A stretch of DNA of 64,000 nucleotides from Eudromia elegans (taxonomy: Eukaryota > Chordata > Aves > Tinamiformes > Tinamidae), in contig PTEX01000131.1 of the NCBI GenBank assembly GCA_003342815.1, positions 147,640 to 211,639 on the forward strand, given 5' to 3'. The translations under genes and the position numbers were made by a program. The stretch's first letter is position 1; each line of letters opens with the position of its first letter. The notes under the pieces are model-generated. The model searched no databases, was not told the DNA's origin, and worked only from the letters and a program-made list of their open reading frames with translations. Below are positions 59,721 to 64,000 of this stretch, piece by piece.

Positions 59721-61639
59721 GATTGAGGGTTTGTTCTGTGACTGCGCTCCGTGGGTTGTTTCTTGTCATGCTCTGAGTTTTCAGATTGCTTAGATAAGTC
59801 TCTGATAAACTCCCCAAATCATGTTGGCCTTGAAGAATATCATTTTAACCCGCTGTGCTGCATCAGATAGCTCTCCAAATGCTTCTTCTGAAGCAGTTTC
59901 AGGGATAAACCTTCGAGATATAATGGTGATGGTGCATTGCCTAGGATTCAACAGTTCAAGTAGCCTAACTTGCTGCTGTCATGATTTTTCTATTTGAAGG
60001 ACCTATTGTCAGGATTAGACAGAAGAGGAATTGAATTGACGTGAAGAGTTGTTTTTATTCGGAATCTTTATGCTTTAAAATAGGCAAAGTCTGTTGTTAG
60101 ATCTTCGTGTAACTATTAACACATATAAGTGATACTTCATAGACTGATCACAATCTGTTACATAGATACTGTTTTCATAAAACTAGGGTCTTATACTTGT
60201 TTTTGTTGTACGTATAAAAGGTAAATTCCGTGAGAGTTAGAGCAAGAACTCTTTGGTTTTGGCTCTGACTCGAAAGTCGGGTGTTTCTGCAGTTCTTACC
60301 TTGGCTCTACCGGAAACCCACCAAAAAACCCAGTTCCATGAGAAGTATGGGAGAGATTCCAGGGAAGGTTGCGTCCCCACAGAGGGGAAGGTTGCAGTAC
60401 AATCGAGTTTTGCCCAAACCAGTTTATTTCTTTTCTCCGTTCTTGACTTGACTCAGACACTTGATCAGAAGAAAATACCTGACTGGAAAAGACCTTTTGT
60501 TTGTTTGTTTTGTTTTGTTTTAAATGAGGTGTTGTTTTTCCACATTCACCATATTAATGTTTTAAACTGTAATTACTCAAAATGCTTCATGCTGATTTAA
60601 GCAGACTGCCCATTCTGGCGTAAGGAATTTTGTTTTGTTTTCTGTGTTGATAACACACAGAAGTGATCTATATGTGAAAACTGAAAATTGTGATAAGATG
60701 CAGTACATTTTGAAGCGCCTGTGTTTTTTATTCATACAAAACCATTTTAAAAAAGCCTTTCCCCTTGTGGTCTTGACAGGTAGTTTAAAACGTACATACT
60801 TGACATGTTTGGAGGTAAGGACTGTCCTTCAGTTTTTCAGCTCTGAGCTGTGAAAAAATTTGAAGGACTACTTGAGATCTGAGCAGTGAACATGGTAAGT
60901 TGGTGTTCTGAGTGAGATTGCCTGGCAGGTAACTCCTGTTGCTGCCTGGCAGTCACAGTTCGGGTCCAGACCATGTTCTTTAGCCACTTGATTGCTGAAC
61001 ATGTCAAATGTTATTGCCTGCTTGTAAAACTTCCACATACAACCAGACTTAAGTTGTGTGGCTGCCTGTTAGAGTGCGGTCTGCATGTTTTTAAGTCTAG
61101 TGGTATCTCCTCTTTGCTTCATAGGAATCCAGTGTCTTTTTGAGAAATGTGGGTAGTTTTTGGACATGTACTCGAAGGTATTGCTTTCTCAAATTAATTC
61201 TACAGATCTTCCTGCTAAGCTCTTCCAGTTTGCAATCAGAGGATCTTTTTCTTTTTTTTCTTTCCTCTTTTTTTCTGATTCTGTATAAAAGTTCTGCTGG
61301 ATTGAGTGGAAGGCTTTGGTGTGGAAGCGACACTGAGAGGTAGATGGAAGTACTAATAATTTGTGAAGATTTTTTTTTTTGATATTTTTGATTAGCTCTC
61401 TGTGGAGTTCATTTGTTTCATCTTAATGCTGTTTGGAAAAAAAAGTCTCTTCTATTGCCAAGCCATTTCATTTCTCCAGAGACCTTTTAATCACAAGGAA
61501 AAAGAAAAGGTTTTCTTTCTCTGTTTGCAGAAGGAGGCAGATAATCATATTATTTCATGTTGATATGACTAGGTATGAATTATTTTAACTCTTTTATAAT
61601 TGCACATTTTATTTGCACAACAGCTATTCTGCCCATATT
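59721..61639. other. Unique noncoding DNA
   Basis: No gene could be identified. A (TTTG)n/(TTTTG)n repeat lies at 60495-60521 and an 11-base T run at 61370-61380. The 115-codon open frame at 60253-60600 runs through the TTTG repeat and has no known domain. Confidence 0.6.
60495..60521. repeat. (TTTG)n/(TTTTG)n repeat
   Basis: Three TTTG units pass into TTTTG units and a terminal T run. Confidence 0.85.
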
Positions 61640-61930
61640 TTGAGAGAAGAAAATGAATAAATGATATTATGGTAATTGTCATGCTTGAAGGAAATGTTCC
61701 TCAGCTCTTGAAGCAATTCTCCCTCTCTCCTTAGTGGAAATGGCATTTCTGTGAATGGGTATCCTGCTGAATGAAAACAGAGCTATTATCTTTCAATAAT
61801 TGTGCCATAGGGCTTTCTGAACTTCCCTTACACAGCATGTGTTTGCCCTGACTCCAGTGTATTAATGGCAATGAGGAAATGATTTTATAGTCATTTTGCC
61901 AACTGTGCTATGAAAAGGGAATTTTAACTT
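61640..61930. promoter_or_regulatory. Candidate conserved noncoding element
   Basis: Repeat-free, complex AT-rich sequence with GATATTATGGTAATTGTCAT, TTATCTTTCAATAATTGTGCC and GTGTATTAATGGCAATGAGG, giving many ATTA/AATTG homeodomain and SOX-like cores (CAATAATTGTG). This is one of the better-looking elements by texture. No alignment was possible. Confidence 0.3.
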
Positions 61931-64000
61931 TGCTTTCTCACTCTTCAGAAGCTGTTGGAGTTAAATCTGAGGATCATTTCATTGGTCAAACATTCCGTTG
62001 ATGGTGGTTCAGTGTATTTTGACTTACTATCACTCTTACGAGGTTCTAGATATTTGTTCTTTTTGTCTCCTATGGTTTGATATAGAAAGAAATGGCAGAC
62101 GTTTTAAAATCTATTTAGTATTGCATAAGCATCTCTAGCATCTTCAGTGAAATAAATACAACATTCTGTAGATTGCCATAGCATTTGATTGAGATACCAC
62201 TTTGGTAAACATTCATGGGCCTCGGATCCTTCTGGGTCTTGCATATTTTAAGTTATTACTTGAGTATGATTATGTTTTCTGATTTTTTTCAGCTCATTTC
62301 AGTTAGTTTATTAATTTGTGTGCTGTTTTATACAGCTTTGCAATAGACTGCCTGTGGTACATACAGTATTATTTTTCTTTGACAAATTACTCAGTGCTTG
62401 CACCAGGTAGTGAAGCTGTTGCCTTCCGTGTGCACCAAGTTGCTCACATGCGTTTTGACGTTCTTGCAGCTACCCTGCTCCAAGGCTGCGCTCGGCAGAC
62501 CAAAGAAACCTGCCATCCTGCCTGCAGTCCCTCAGCTTTGAAACTATAGAAGTAGCATTTTGTTGTACTATTTATTTAACTGCTGTTGTTTTTTTTTTTT
62601 ACAGTGATGGATTTGGGATTTTTTAGACAGTGATATAAAGGGAACCTCCTATATAAGCAAATTCACTAGGGTATATTAGGTACACTAGGGTATATTTTAA
62701 AGCAATACAGGTGTATTTTTCAGTTATTGCAATGAAGTGTCCTATACAGTTCTCTACTTGTAAGGCTGCCCTGTTTTCGCATCAGGACGTTGTGTAAGAT
62801 GAGGCTATTCGTAGGCTCGCAGGTGTGGCTATAACAGACTAGAAATAAGTTTTCGTAGCTACTCCGTTTGTCTTTAACCACTCTTCTCACTCTCACAGCT
62901 CTGCACTTCTTGTTAGTCAAAACAAGTTCCATATTACGTTAAAATAACTTGATAAGAATTAAATAATTTCACCTGTCTAATAATAATTTCTACTGTCTAG
63001 TGAAATCCATCTTGTGATTAATTAGAGAATTGAAGTGGCCCTTTTGCTCAGCAGACTCTGGCTGGTGCCCTGCTGTCCGTACTACACCTGAAAGATAAGG
63101 CATGGGCAAGTATGTGCCTCCATCGGCCGTGCTCCTTCAGTTTCAGGAGCCAAAAGGTGCCTGTTCAGGACAGATTAATGACCTCAAAATCTCTGAGATG
63201 CTCACCCTGCATGCAGCTTGGAAGTCTAGTTCAGATTATACTGTCTTCACTCTTTACTGGGATGCACTGTTCTCCAAAGTTTGTGATTTCATGCGTGGAG
63301 AAGTATTTTGATATTCTTTCTGTTGCTTTCCAGTCTACTTCTTTTATAGTCATCCTGAGCACATTTCTACGCATGTTTTCAGAGGCAAGCCTGTAGAAGA
63401 ATATATTCTAATTTTTATTTTGAAAGATGGAGACTGGCAAGGTTAGATTTGTTCTTGGCACTTGCAGAAGTTCATTCTGTGGCATCAGTTGTCTCAGGAA
63501 AATCATGCACAGATGGGATTTATTCCTACAGGTAAGAGTGTACTCAAGGAGTGGAGCTCATGGCCATAATTCTCATGCTTTGTACAGGCGTGAGACAAAC
63601 TACACTTTGCCTGCCCACTGCTTTTGAAGGAGAGAGAAATGAAATCACTGGTGGGAGGTCTAGGCCCTTGAAAGCTATCATCAACTTGTATGCTACCAAG
63701 GGTCAAAAAGTTGTGAAGAGCCCAAGCTAGCTCCCATTGCTAGTTTGACTGCTGCCTTCAGTATGAGTTGAATGAGTTCTGTTAGAAAATAAGGCAACTT
63801 TGGAGCTGATGGATAAAGCTATATGGCAAGGAAAAAAAGATTACTGTAATATTTGAAAAGTGTCTTCTCTCTGCCTTGAAAAGCTATAATTAACCTGTGT
63901 GAGGCCAGAGCTCTGGATTATAAAAGAGTGAAAAGTATCCACACTATTTGTAGAAAAAATGTGGCATTACACGCAATGTGGTATTTTAAAGTATAGACTT
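61931..64000. other. Unique noncoding DNA
   Basis: No gene could be identified. It holds a 12-base T run (62589-62600), a 19-bp-period duplication (62664-62696) and one exon-like segment with a strong donor (63468-63531). Confidence 0.6.
62664..62696. repeat. Direct repeat, 14-bp unit at 19-bp period
   Basis: CACTAGGGTATATT occurs identically at 62664-62677 and 62683-62696, separated by AGGTA. Confidence 0.9.

Noticed and set aside
1..64000. CRISPR array, prophage, operon, endogenous retrovirus or new multi-gene system
   Set aside because: No spaced identical repeats, bacterial gene packing, long terminal repeats or retroviral coding motifs were seen. Features are those of vertebrate noncoding DNA.

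Overview
The window looks like vertebrate, most probably avian, nuclear DNA from a gene-poor region (intergenic or deep intronic). The best evidence is three truncated CR1 LINE fragments. Two are antisense (21407-21615 and 50100-50309) and one is sense (46795-46879); they carry the 3'-end sequence and ATTCTATG-type terminal repeats typical of avian CR1. AT-rich unique sequence, few interspersed repeats, AC/AT/GT microsatellites, long homopolymers and a 595-base N gap (39406-40000) all fit a draft vertebrate assembly. No bacterial, phage or viral gene organisation is visible. The sequence does not identify the bird lineage.

No protein-coding gene could be identified. Open frames are short, are spread over all frames and strands, and none resembles a protein family I know. 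The longest open frames are about 115-140 codons, apart from artefacts that run across the N gap. They lie in GC-rich patches or in AT-rich DNA with no supporting signal. No tRNA, rRNA, known microRNA, CRISPR array, retroviral coding sequence or intact transposase was recognised.

Layout. 1-8200 is unique DNA with short tandem duplications and two probable ancient amniote repeat tails (2829-2932, 6212-6290). 8300-10500 holds a small CpG-rich patch, a perfect hairpin and blocks that look like conserved noncoding elements. 10500-21400 is AT-rich with microsatellites and a large poly-T tract. 21400-39400 holds the first CR1, several exon-like segments (27436, 29344, 33367, 35506) and an element-like block with a TAATCC-type inverted pair (28500-28980). 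40000-46800 follows the gap; it includes a moderately CpG-rich stretch (43837-44142) followed by two long element-like blocks (44165-45130, 45590-45960). 46800-59260 has two CR1 copies, a perfect 14-bp hairpin (51940-51972) and a palindromic microsatellite (54015-54103). 59293-59720 is the only good CpG-island candidate and abuts another element-like block. 59720-64000 ends with a further element-like block (61640-61930) and an exon-like segment with a strong splice donor (63468-63531).

Overall reading: this is most economically a regulatory gene desert or large intron with candidate cis-regulatory elements. I found no new multi-gene system. The most useful follow-ups are cross-species alignment of the element-like blocks and RNA-seq over the CpG island and the exon-like segments. 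Conservation claims here are impressions from sequence texture, because no alignment could be run.
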